A DNA stretch of 5,461 nt from Phycisphaerales bacterium (GCA_030680655.1 JAUXUZ010000083.1:1-5461); one strand, 5' to 3'; shown: positions 1 through 5,031, counted from the first letter of the stretch. The notes: generated from the sequence alone by a model not told the origin. Numbers and translations are program-made.

Positions 1-882
1 GCGCACCGCTGCCGCTTTCACCTGCGCGATCTCCGGGCTGAGCGCCAGCCGCTCCGCCACGCCGCGCCCGACCGTGCCAAGACCGATCAGTCCCACCCGC
101 AGCACCGGCTCCACGACGAGGTCGCCCACCAGCTGCGTCTGCTCGGCGCCGATCCGTGTGCCCCCCTCGCTGTTGAGGCCGCGCACCGTAAACGCCAACC
201 CTTCGCGCTTCGCAAACCGCAGGCCCTTGTGCTGCACGATCCGGCCGTCCAGGCGCAGCGCATCATCGAAGGTCACATCGGAGAACAGGCGCGGCCGCCG
301 GCCGGCGATCGCCGGGTCCCACTCGAACAGGCCGGGCACATCCTTTAGTAGCGTGACGGGCGCGCCAACGCGGGCACCGATGAAGAGAGCGGTCAGGTCG
401 CTGCCTCCGCGGCCGAGCGTCGCCGGCGAACCGTCGGCGAGGCGCGCAAGGAACCCCGGCACCACCACCACCGCCGCCTTCTTCAGAGCGTCGCTGAGCG
501 CCCAGGTGTCGATCGCGAGTGGAGCGGCGTCAAGACGCCCTCCCGCCGCGCTCGCCAGCAGGCCGATCTGCTCAACCGTGCGGCTCGTGGCATCGATCCC
601 CGCGCGGGCTAACGCAAGTGTCAGCAGCGCGGCCGCGGTGTGCTCGCCCGTTGCCAGCAGCGCGGCGAGGGTCTGCTCGTCGGCCTGCTCGTAGACAGCG
701 CGGGCGCGGCCCAGCAGCCCGTCGGTCGTCTCGCCGATCGCCGAGACGACCGCGACCACCCGCTTCCCCTCGCGCAAGTGCCGGTAAACCTCGCTCACCG
801 CCGCCGGGAGGCTCTTGTCGCTCGCCAGCACCGAGCCACCGAGTTTCAGCACTACCACGTTGTTGTCGTTTAAAGTACACAT
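1..882 (-). CDS. Aspartokinase-homoserine dehydrogenase fusion (ThrA-like), C-terminus cut by window edge
   Basis: This gene encodes a bifunctional enzyme. The kinase phosphorylates aspartate and the dehydrogenase reduces aspartate semialdehyde to homoserine, the branch point to threonine and methionine. The first 294 residues are visible. An amino-acid-kinase domain spans about residues 9-245: KLGGSVL (13-19, in place of the usual KFGGTSV), VVSAIGETTD (45-54), LLATGE (75-80), LGRGGSD (156-162), a DVPGLFEWDP nucleotide loop (181-190) and GGTRIG at its end (240-245). The homoserine dehydrogenase Rossmann motif GLIGLGTVGRG starts at residue 264. Only about 18 residues separate the domains, so the tandem ACT domains of E. 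coli ThrA are absent from the linker. The helical insert of the ThrA kinase domain is also missing. The ATG at 882 is set by GGGAG six bases upstream. The gene follows metB in the same direction. The kinase substrate is inferred from the fusion partner and GRGGSD; KLGGS also occurs in acetylglutamate kinases. Confidence 0.9.
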   Translation of the reverse strand, partial: MCTLNDNNVVVLKLGGSVLASDKSLPAAVSEVYRHLREGKRVVAVVSAIGETTDGLLGRARAVYEQADEQTLAALLATGEHTAAALLTLALARAGIDATSRTVEQIGLLASAAGGRLDAAPLAIDTWALSDALKKAAVVVVPGFLARLADGSPATLGRGGSDLTALFIGARVGAPVTLLKDVPGLFEWDPAIAGRRPRLFSDVTFDDALRLDGRIVQHKGLRFAKREGLAFTVRGLNSEGGTRIGAEQTQLVGDLVVEPVLRVGLIGLGTVGRGVAERLALSPEIAQVKAAAVR

Positions 883-888
883 GAGCCG

Positions 889-893
889 CTCCC
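889..893 (-). promoter_or_regulatory. Shine-Dalgarno of the aspartokinase-homoserine dehydrogenase gene
   Basis: GGGAG lies six bases before the ATG at 882 and supports that start. The hairpin at 897-917 ends only three bases upstream of it, so ribosome access may depend on local folding. Confidence 0.6.
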
Positions 894-896
894 GAG

Positions 897-917
897 GTCC
901 TGTGGAGCGCACAGGAC
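897..917 (-). promoter_or_regulatory. Leader hairpin abutting the Shine-Dalgarno of the AK-HSD gene
   Basis: GTCCTGTG and CACAGGAC form a perfect 8-bp inverted repeat with a 5-base loop. In the minus-strand transcript it closes three bases before the GGGAG ribosome-binding site. There is no U-tract, so it is not an intrinsic terminator. A role in translation initiation or mRNA stability is inference. Confidence 0.5.
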
Positions 918-961
918 GCGTAAGACCTTTGACTGAGTTTGATGTTGCAGAAGGGACGCCC

Positions 962-1000
962 GGTGTGAGGCCGGCCGCGCACACAGGCCGGCCCCACACC
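962..1000 (-). terminator. Strong 15-bp hairpin between metB and AK-HSD (attenuator, partial terminator or mRNA stabiliser)
   Basis: The arms at 962-976 and 986-1000 pair over 15 positions around a 9-base loop, and each arm contains GGCCGGCC. The one imperfect position (968/994) is A-C if the plus strand is transcribed but G-U in the minus-strand RNA, so the RNA helix is continuous only in the direction of the flanking genes. It starts 18 bases after the metB stop. The sequence after it (CGGGCGTCCC) is not U-rich, so classical intrinsic termination is not well supported. Partial termination, 3'-end protection of metB mRNA or processing are alternatives. Confidence 0.55.
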
Positions 1001-1017
1001 AAAGCGAAGGATGCTCG

Positions 1018-2325
1018 TTACTCGACCGTCGCCAAGGCTGCCTGGAGATCAGCGATGATGTCGTCGGGGTCCTCAAGGCCCACGCTCAGGCGGACCAGGC
1101 CGTCCCTGATACCCGCCGCCTCGCGCTGGGCACGCGGCACATCCGCGTGCGTCATCGTCGCCGAGTGCGTCAGCATTGTTTCGACTGAGCCCAGGCTCTC
1201 GGCGAGTGCGCAGAGCGAAGCGTTCTTCACGAAGGTCAGGGCCGCGTCGGTGCCGCCGTGGAGCTCAAACGTCACGATGCCCCCATGGAAACCGTTCGCG
1301 TGCAGCTTCTGTGCCAGCTCCGCCTGCGGGAAGCTCTTCAAGCCGGGGTAAAGCACACGCGAAACCGCCGGGTGCTGCTCGAGCCATTCGGCGATCTGCT
1401 GAGCCGAGCGGCAGTGCTGCTCGATCCGCAGCGGCAGGGTCTTGAGGCCGCGAAGCGTCAGCCACGCCTCCTGAGGGGTCTGGATCGTCCCCAGGCTCTT
1501 GCGCACAAACTTCAGCCGCTCAAGCAGCGTCTCATCGTTGGTCACCACCGCGCCGCCGATCGTGCCGTTGTGACCTTCGATGTACTTGGTTGTGCTGTAG
1601 ATGCTGATGTCGGCACCCAGATCGAGCGGACGCAGCAACGCGGCGGTGAAGAACGTGTTGTCCACCGCCAGCGGCACGCCGGCGGCCTTGGTTACCTTCG
1701 CGATCGCCGCGACGTCGGTCAGCTTCAGCGTGGGGTTGCCGGGCGTCTCGATCAGCACAAGCTTGGTCACGCCCGGCTCGATCGCCTTCGCCACGGCGGC
1801 AGGGTTCGCGGTGTCAACCCACGTCGCCCGCACACCCAGCGGAGCGAGGATCTGCTGCAGCAGGCGTGTGGTCCCGCCGTAGATCACGTCGCCAACCACG
1901 ATGTGGTCGCCGCTTTTGAGCTGGGCGAAGAAGAGGCCGGCCACTGCGCCGATGCCCGTTGAGTACGCAACCGCGGGGGGCGCATCCTCGAGCGCGCCGA
2001 GGGCCTTCTCGAGCGCAAACACCGTCGGGTTGCTGCAACGTGAGTACGAGTACCCCTTGCCGCCGCCGACCCCGTCTTGCACGAACGTCGTCGTCTGGTA
2101 GATCGGGGTGAGGATCGCACCCGTAAGCGGACAATGCTCCTGACCACCGTGGATCGCTTTGGTCGCCGGACGCGAGTTCTTTGTCACGCGGGGCCGCTTG
2201 ACCGTCGGCTTCGCCGTGTGCGAAGCGGGGCCGTGCGATGCCGCGTGACCGTTCGCGGGAACGGCAACCGGAGCAACAGGGGTGAGGGTGGCGGAAGAAG
2301 AAACGACCGGTGCTTGCAGGGCCAT
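1018..2325 (-). CDS. metB: Cystathionine gamma-synthase / trans-sulfuration family PLP-dependent enzyme
   Basis: This is a 435-aa fold-type I PLP enzyme of the Cys/Met metabolism family. It most likely condenses an activated homoserine with cysteine (or sulfide) on the methionine route. The catalytic core begins near residue 53. Visible signatures are GYSYSRCSNPT (91-101, cofactor-phosphate Tyr/Arg), STGIGA (122-127), ETPGNPTL (193-200), VDNTF with the pyridine-binding Asp222, STTKY with the PLP lysine Lys247, EGHNGTIGG (250-258), and the C-terminal SLGSVET and MTH segments. Residues 1-52 are an Ala/Pro/Ser/Thr-rich extension with no family match that I recognise. In-frame TTG and GTG codons lie just upstream (2346, 2343), but GGAGG seven bases before the ATG at 2325 selects that start. 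A probable SAM riboswitch precedes it and AK-HSD follows. Cystathionine gamma-lyase or O-acetylhomoserine sulfhydrylase activity cannot be excluded from sequence; the leader and neighbour favour biosynthesis. Confidence 0.9.
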   Translation of the reverse strand: MALQAPVVSSSATLTPVAPVAVPANGHAASHGPASHTAKPTVKRPRVTKNSRPATKAIHGGQEHCPLTGAILTPIYQTTTFVQDGVGGGKGYSYSRCSNPTVFALEKALGALEDAPPAVAYSTGIGAVAGLFFAQLKSGDHIVVGDVIYGGTTRLLQQILAPLGVRATWVDTANPAAVAKAIEPGVTKLVLIETPGNPTLKLTDVAAIAKVTKAAGVPLAVDNTFFTAALLRPLDLGADISIYSTTKYIEGHNGTIGGAVVTNDETLLERLKFVRKSLGTIQTPQEAWLTLRGLKTLPLRIEQHCRSAQQIAEWLEQHPAVSRVLYPGLKSFPQAELAQKLHANGFHGGIVTFELHGGTDAALTFVKNASLCALAESLGSVETMLTHSATMTHADVPRAQREAAGIRDGLVRLSVGLEDPDDIIADLQAALATVE

Positions 2326-2332
2326 GTGCGGG

Positions 2333-2337
2333 CCTCC
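2333..2337 (-). promoter_or_regulatory. Shine-Dalgarno of metB
   Basis: GGAGG lies seven bases upstream of the ATG at 2325 and decides between this ATG and the TTG/GTG codons just upstream, which overlap or precede the site. GGCTT at 2356-2360 could pair with GAGGCC (2331-2336) and cover part of it, a possible sequestration helix. Confidence 0.7.
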
Positions 2338-2372
2338 AAGCACCAAGAGCTGTCAAAGCCAGGACGGCGGAT

Positions 2373-2417
2373 AGGGCTGAAACGCTCAACCCCATTTTGC
2401 TGACCACACTCGTGGCC
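2373..2417 (-). promoter_or_regulatory. Putative riboswitch expression-platform hairpins
   Basis: Two hairpins lie between the aptamer and the metB ribosome-binding site. The first pairs GGCCAC (2417-2412) with GTGGTC (2407-2402) over a GAGT tetraloop. The second pairs GGGGTTGA (2393-2386) with TCAGCCCT (2380-2373) over a 5-base loop, including two wobble pairs in RNA. Neither is followed by a U-tract, which argues for translational rather than intrinsic-terminator control. The 3' strand of the first hairpin repeats GGTCAG, which is also the 3' strand of aptamer helix P4, so exclusive pairing with CTGAC (2455-2451) is possible. Function is inferred from position. Confidence 0.4.
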
Positions 2418-2419
2418 GC

Positions 2420-2543
2420 CGCATCGGATCTGACCGCACTCTTTCGAGCCGTCAGGTTGGCCTCGGCACCGCGGCGGTTCCCATCTTTCAGGGCCGCTCG
2501 GTTGCCGCCCAGACCTGCCTTCAGGTCTGGGACTCTTGATGCA
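2420..2543 (-). promoter_or_regulatory. SAM-clan (S-box-like, SAM-I / SAM-I-IV type) riboswitch aptamer upstream of metB
   Basis: The leader RNA can be folded by hand into the S-box core. P1 pairs TGCATC (2543-2538) with GATGCG (2425-2420). It is followed by AAGAG, the conserved base run after P1 in SAM-I RNAs. P2 is a perfect 9-bp stem, CCCAGACCT (2531-2523) with AGGTCTGGG (2516-2508), closed by GAAGGC. P3 holds GGCAACCG (2506-2499) opposite CGGTGCC (2471-2465) with one bulged A, and is extended by GCGG/CCGC and CCC/GGG. P4 pairs CTGAC (2455-2451) with GTCAG (2434-2430). The P2-loop GGC can pair with GCC after P3, as in the SAM-I pseudoknot. P2 lacks the GAGGGA kink-turn of classic SAM-I, which resembles SAM-IV or SAM-I/IV forms. 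The downstream gene is a methionine-pathway enzyme, as expected for SAM feedback. The subclass assignment is uncertain. Confidence 0.78.
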
Positions 2544-2548
2544 CCTAC

Positions 2549-2578
2549 AGCGTAACCCACCCCCTCGCTGCGCGTCAA
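2549..2578 (-). promoter_or_regulatory. Candidate sigma70-type promoter for the met unit
   Basis: TTGACG (2578-2573) and TACGCT (2554-2549) are separated by 18 bases. The -35 matches consensus at five of six positions. The -10 matches at three, including the key first T, second A and last T. Transcription would begin around 2542-2545, next to the 5' strand of riboswitch helix P1, and this placement adds weight to the call. Confidence 0.45.
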
Positions 2579-2588
2579 GCAACTCGAT

Positions 2589-2644
2589 AAAAAAGATCTC
2601 CGGTGCGCCCTTTGGGCGGAAAACGCTTGGATTCAAGGGCACCG
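2589..2644 (-). terminator. Candidate intrinsic terminator of the membrane-protein gene
   Basis: CGGTGC (2644-2639) pairs with GCACCG (2606-2601), enclosing a second hairpin CGCCC-AAA-GGGCG (2618-2606). Six bases after the outer stem there is a run of six T (2594-2589). It lies 26 bases beyond the stop of the gene at 2670-3725 and just before the met promoter candidate, so it would insulate the two units. The two stems share one base and compete in part, and the gap to the T-run is longer than usual. Confidence 0.45.
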
Positions 2645-2669
2645 ACGCCCACGCGCTCGCGCCGGGCAG

Positions 2670-3725
2670 TCATTGGCCGGCGCTGTGGGGCGCCTCGGTC
2701 GCGTTGGCGCGACCCTCAGTCGCCTTCGGCTCTGCGTGCGAACCACTCGCCCTGGGAGCCGTTGGCTTGGTTGCTCCGTGGCCGCCCGCATCGCCGCCGC
2801 TGGGTACGGACTTCGACTCCGCGATCGGTTCGGCACCGGCGTGCTCCTTTGCCTCGGCCTCGGCGATGTGGCTGCCGACGCGCGTCTCCTGGAAAAAGAA
2901 CACGTACCCCCACGTCGCACCCGCCATGAACAGCGTCACGATCCCGATCCATCCCACCGTGTGCTGAAACCCGACCGGCAGCTTGCCAAGGCGGACGGCG
3001 ATCGGCTCCATCACCGGCGTCGCGATGCGCCAGAAGCGATCGGCGAGCGTCGGCCCCGTCGGCTTCGGGGCGGCGATCACCGCCGGCGCCACGGGCTTTA
3101 CCGGCGCGGCGGCAGGGGCCGCAACGGGTTTCGGCGCGGGCGCAGGCCTGACGGCCGGCGCCACGACCGCTACAGGAGCCGGTGCCGGAGTCGGCGCGAC
3201 CGGCCGGGGCGCTTCAGCAACCGCCGGCACAAGCTGCGCCGCCGCAGCGACGACCACCTGCGGGGGCGCACCCAGCGTCGGCAGTTCACCCAGCGGGCTG
3301 CTATCGGGCAGCGGCACATCCAGGCTCTGCCCTTCAACCATCTGTGTGCCATCGGCGAAGTCATCGTCGATGCTGCTGTCAACGCGGACCGCGCTGGCCA
3401 GTTGATCGTCGAGTTCCTTGATCGTCGCCGTGGGCACATCCACTCCTTTGCTGCTCGAATCACTCTTCGCCGCCGCCGCGTTGCTCAACGCCTTCTCGAC
3501 CTCCGCGTCTAGCCCCGAAGCCGGCGGGGGCTCGGGCGGCACAGGCGAAACGGGCGGTTCTGGCGAAACGCGGGGACTTGCACGAGTCGGCGGCGGCACG
3601 ATGTCATCGGCCTCACCGCCCAGCCGGTTCACCACCTCGGCGTGAACCCGGTCCATATGGGCCAGCATCTGCTCGACGCGCGCGTCGAGTTCATCCGGCA
3701 CCGGGCTGGAAACATCAACTGACAT
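2670..3725 (-). CDS. Hypothetical Ala/Pro-rich single-pass membrane protein
   Basis: This is a 351-aa protein with no family I recognise. The N-terminal 30 residues look helical and charged (DELDARVEQMLAHMDRVHAE). Residues about 45-70 are Pro/Ser/Glu-rich. An acidic stretch near 105-135 (KELDDQL, SSIDDDFADGT) follows. Residues about 165-225 form a long Ala/Pro/Val low-complexity linker. A compact hydrophobic helix at about 257-278 (GWIGIVTLFMAGATWGYVFFF tail, rich in aromatic residues) is the only membrane segment. The last 73 residues are hydrophilic, Ala/Gly/His/Glu-rich and probably disordered. There is no signal peptide, and the basic residues before the helix (RLGKLP) suggest that the N-terminus is inside. 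ATG at 3725 is the first in-frame ATG, but its only good Shine-Dalgarno (GGAGAGG, 3758-3752) lies 26 bases upstream. Dense codon use and the flanking signals support a real gene. A Phycisphaerae-restricted family is a guess. Confidence 0.72.
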   Translation of the reverse strand: MSVDVSSPVPDELDARVEQMLAHMDRVHAEVVNRLGGEADDIVPPPTRASPRVSPEPPVSPVPPEPPPASGLDAEVEKALSNAAAAKSDSSSKGVDVPTATIKELDDQLASAVRVDSSIDDDFADGTQMVEGQSLDVPLPDSSPLGELPTLGAPPQVVVAAAAQLVPAVAEAPRPVAPTPAPAPVAVVAPAVRPAPAPKPVAAPAAAPVKPVAPAVIAAPKPTGPTLADRFWRIATPVMEPIAVRLGKLPVGFQHTVGWIGIVTLFMAGATWGYVFFFQETRVGSHIAEAEAKEHAGAEPIAESKSVPSGGDAGGHGATKPTAPRASGSHAEPKATEGRANATEAPHSAGQ

Positions 3726-3761
3726 ACGAGAATCACCGACCCGAGAAGATTCCTCTCCGCC

Positions 3762-3790
3762 ATCATCGTGTAGTCGCGCCCGAAACTCAA
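3762..3790 (-). promoter_or_regulatory. Weak promoter candidate for the membrane-protein gene
   Basis: TTGAGT (3790-3785), a 17-base spacer, then GATGAT (3767-3762) gives a possible sigma70-like promoter about 40 bases upstream of the ATG at 3725. The -10 lacks the leading T, so support is modest. Confidence 0.25.
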
Positions 3791-3791
3791 G

Positions 3792-3809
3792 ACCGGACGA
3801 TTACCGGAC
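3792..3809. repeat. Direct repeat ACCGGAC spaced by one helical turn
   Basis: ACCGGAC occurs at 3792-3798 and 3803-3809, a period of 11 bases. The pair lies in the divergent intergenic region just upstream of the weak minus-strand promoter candidate. Same-face spacing would suit a tandem regulator site, but the half-site is short and GC-rich, so chance is possible. Confidence 0.3.
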
Positions 3810-3826
3810 TTGCACCCGTGATGACT

Positions 3827-3869
3827 GGGAGGGTCCGCCGCGGGGACGCCGCGGCCCCAATACCCTCCC
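3827..3869 (+). repeat. Long inverted repeat immediately before the rsmE start
   Basis: GGGAGGGT (3827-3834) and ACCCTCCC (3862-3869) are perfect 8-base arms. Between them, two CCGCGG palindromes separated by GGACG can form an inner stem. The structure ends three bases before the TTG start codon of rsmE. In the rsmE mRNA it would sit where a Shine-Dalgarno is expected. Alternatively, transcription may begin downstream of it, giving a leaderless or near-leaderless message. Confidence 0.5.
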
Positions 3870-3872
3870 CCC

Positions 3873-4595
3873 TTGAGCAGGCACCGCCTCACCCTTGAAA
3901 CCACCCCTCCCGCCGCGGGAACCGCCTTTTCGCTCACCGGTGACGAGGCGTGGCACGCCGTCGCTGTCAAACGCGTGCAGAAGGGCGACACGGTGGAGCT
4001 CTTAGACGGCCGCGGCACGGTCGCTACCGCCACCGTGACCGCCAGCGACAAACGTAAGCGCGACGCCCTGCTTGACCTGCGTATCGAATCGGTGCGGCAG
4101 GAGCCCCCCACCTCGCCGCGCGTCGAGCTCTGGTCCGCGGTCCCCAAGGCTGACCGCGCAGCGCACATGATCGACCAGCTCGCCCAGGCCGGGGCGGCGC
4201 TCTGGCGCCCGCTCGTCGCTTCGCGCTCGGTGACCGACGCCGACCACAAGGCCGAGCGGTTGCAGCGCATCGCTACCGAGGCGAGCAAGCAGTGCGGGCG
4301 CGCGTGGCACCTGGCGATCGACCCGCCGGTCTCCGTCGCCGACGCGGCCGCGTGGAGCGCATCTCACAAGCCACCAGCGGGCGCGATGCTCGTCGCCGAC
4401 GCCGACGGTCTGCCCCCTTCCGCCCTGCCGCGCGCCGACCACCTTGTCGTGCTCGTTGGCCCCGAGGGGGGGTTCACCGACGCGGAGCTCATCACCCTGC
4501 GCGCGGCGGGCGCGGCGTCTGTAAGACTCGGCCCGCACGTGCTCCGCACCGAGACCGCGGCCGTTGCCGCGGGCGTCGCGATGCTTTGCCGCTGA
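3873..4595 (+). CDS. rsmE: 16S rRNA (uracil(1498)-N(3))-methyltransferase RsmE
   Basis: This is a SAM-dependent SPOUT-class methyltransferase that adds a methyl group to N3 of U1498 in the 30S decoding region. The 240-residue length is normal for the family. The N-terminal PUA-like domain (about 1-75) begins with SRHRLTL, the usual family start, and includes GDEAWHAVAVKRVQKGD (23-39). The knotted SPOUT domain shows ATEASKQCGR (134-143), VLVGPEGGF (193-201) and LGPHVLRTETA (219-229), the SAM-binding knot signatures. The start is TTG at 3873: an in-frame TGA lies at 3822 and no in-frame ATG or GTG intervenes. No Shine-Dalgarno is seen; the preceding bases are C-rich. The gene is divergent from the membrane protein and convergent with the basic protein. 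It forms no obvious operon and is expected to be constitutive. Confidence 0.95.
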   Translation: MSRHRLTLETTPPAAGTAFSLTGDEAWHAVAVKRVQKGDTVELLDGRGTVATATVTASDKRKRDALLDLRIESVRQEPPTSPRVELWSAVPKADRAAHMIDQLAQAGAALWRPLVASRSVTDADHKAERLQRIATEASKQCGRAWHLAIDPPVSVADAAAWSASHKPPAGAMLVADADGLPPSALPRADHLVVLVGPEGGFTDAELITLRAAGAASVRLGPHVLRTETAAVAAGVAMLCR

Positions 4596-4600
4596 GAACG

Positions 4601-4634
4601 AAAAAGACCCGCACGCTGTCACGCACGGGCCTCT
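4601..4634 (-). terminator. Intrinsic terminator of the basic-protein gene
   Basis: In minus-strand RNA, GGCCCG (4631-4626) pairs with CGGGTC (4611-4606) around a 14-base loop, extendable by a few A-U/G-U pairs, and runs straight into TTTTT (4605-4601). One pair is G-U in this strand but A-C in the opposite strand, so it is oriented for the gene ending at 4657. The rsmE stop lies just beyond. Confidence 0.65.
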
Positions 4635-4656
4635 CTAAGATGCGAAAGCGATCAGC

Positions 4657-5031
4657 TCACGCGGCCTTGCGGGCCGTGCGCGAGCGGTTGTTCTTGAACG
4701 TGCCGGTCTTGGTCGTCGTGCCCTTGCGCGTCGCCGTGGCCTTGCGGGTGTTCTTCTTGGTCGTGCGAGCCTTCTTGAACGTGAAGTTGCCGGTCTTGGC
4801 GTTGTAGCCCCAGCCGGAGAACGTGTTGTTCTTCTTGGTGTTGCTCTTGAACGCCTTCGCGGTGGTGCGCTTGGTGGCGAACTTCTTGGCGGTCGTCTTG
4901 TTCGTGGCAGTCTTCTTCGCCGTGGTCTTCTTCGCGGTCGTCTTCTTCCAGGTTGACTTCTTGTTGAACGACTTGGCGTTGCGGCTCTTGCTGTTGGACG
5001 CGGTCTTACGGGTGCTGTTCTTGCGGTTCAT
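4657..5031 (-). CDS. Lys/Thr/Asn-rich, acid-free basic protein (histone-like, probable nucleic-acid binder)
   Basis: This is a 124-aa protein with 30 Lys and 10 Arg and no Asp or Glu at all. Residues about 28-60 contain degenerate TTAKK/TAKK repeats. Residues about 70-85 form the only non-repetitive segment, with an aromatic/glycine cluster (FSGWGYN, then GNFTF). The C-terminal third returns to Thr/Lys/Arg-rich tail sequence. Known bacterial histone H1-like proteins share the lysine-rich tail style but usually use AAKK/PAKK and few Asn, so the Asn content and aromatic core are distinctive. ATG at 5031 is chosen because GGAG lies six bases upstream and the composition changes sharply there, although the frame stays open further upstream. 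It is a single-gene unit with its own terminator. DNA compaction or RNA binding is inferred from charge; the family is not identified. Confidence 0.82.
   Translation of the reverse strand: MNRKNSTRKTASNSKSRNAKSFNKKSTWKKTTAKKTTAKKTATNKTTAKKFATKRTTAKAFKSNTKKNNTFSGWGYNAKTGNFTFKKARTTKKNTRKATATRKGTTTKTGTFKNNRSRTARKAA

Noticed and set aside
74..694. 206-aa open frame on the plus strand opposite aspartokinase
   Set aside because: The opposite strand encodes clear kinase motifs (LGRGGSD, LLATGE); this frame is Arg/Ser-rich shadow.
2344..2346. TTG as the metB start (442-aa product)
   Set aside because: The GGAGG site lies downstream of this codon and is correctly spaced for the ATG at 2325.
2351..2356. 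TTGACA on the minus strand just before metB, a perfect -35 match
   Set aside because: No -10-like sequence follows at 16-18 bases, where the Shine-Dalgarno and start codon lie.
1814..2578. 254-aa open frame on the minus strand overlapping the metB start and leader
   Set aside because: It runs across the riboswitch and into metB in another frame, with Arg/Gly/Pro-rich shadow composition and no recognisable motif.
2673..3512. 279-aa open frame on the plus strand opposite the membrane-protein gene
   Set aside because: Its Arg-rich composition is typical of the antisense of a GC-rich gene. The minus strand shows a coherent membrane helix and low-complexity linker instead.
3726..3872. Possible tRNA or small RNA in the GC-rich divergent region
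   Set aside because: No cloverleaf with acceptor and T-arm could be drawn; the pairing seen is explained by the simple inverted repeat at 3827-3869.
4835..4960. Repetitive TTCTTCG/GGTCGTC-like DNA as a possible repeat array
   Set aside because: The repetition is degenerate and in codon phase, encoding Lys/Thr-rich repeats of the basic protein; it has no spacer structure.
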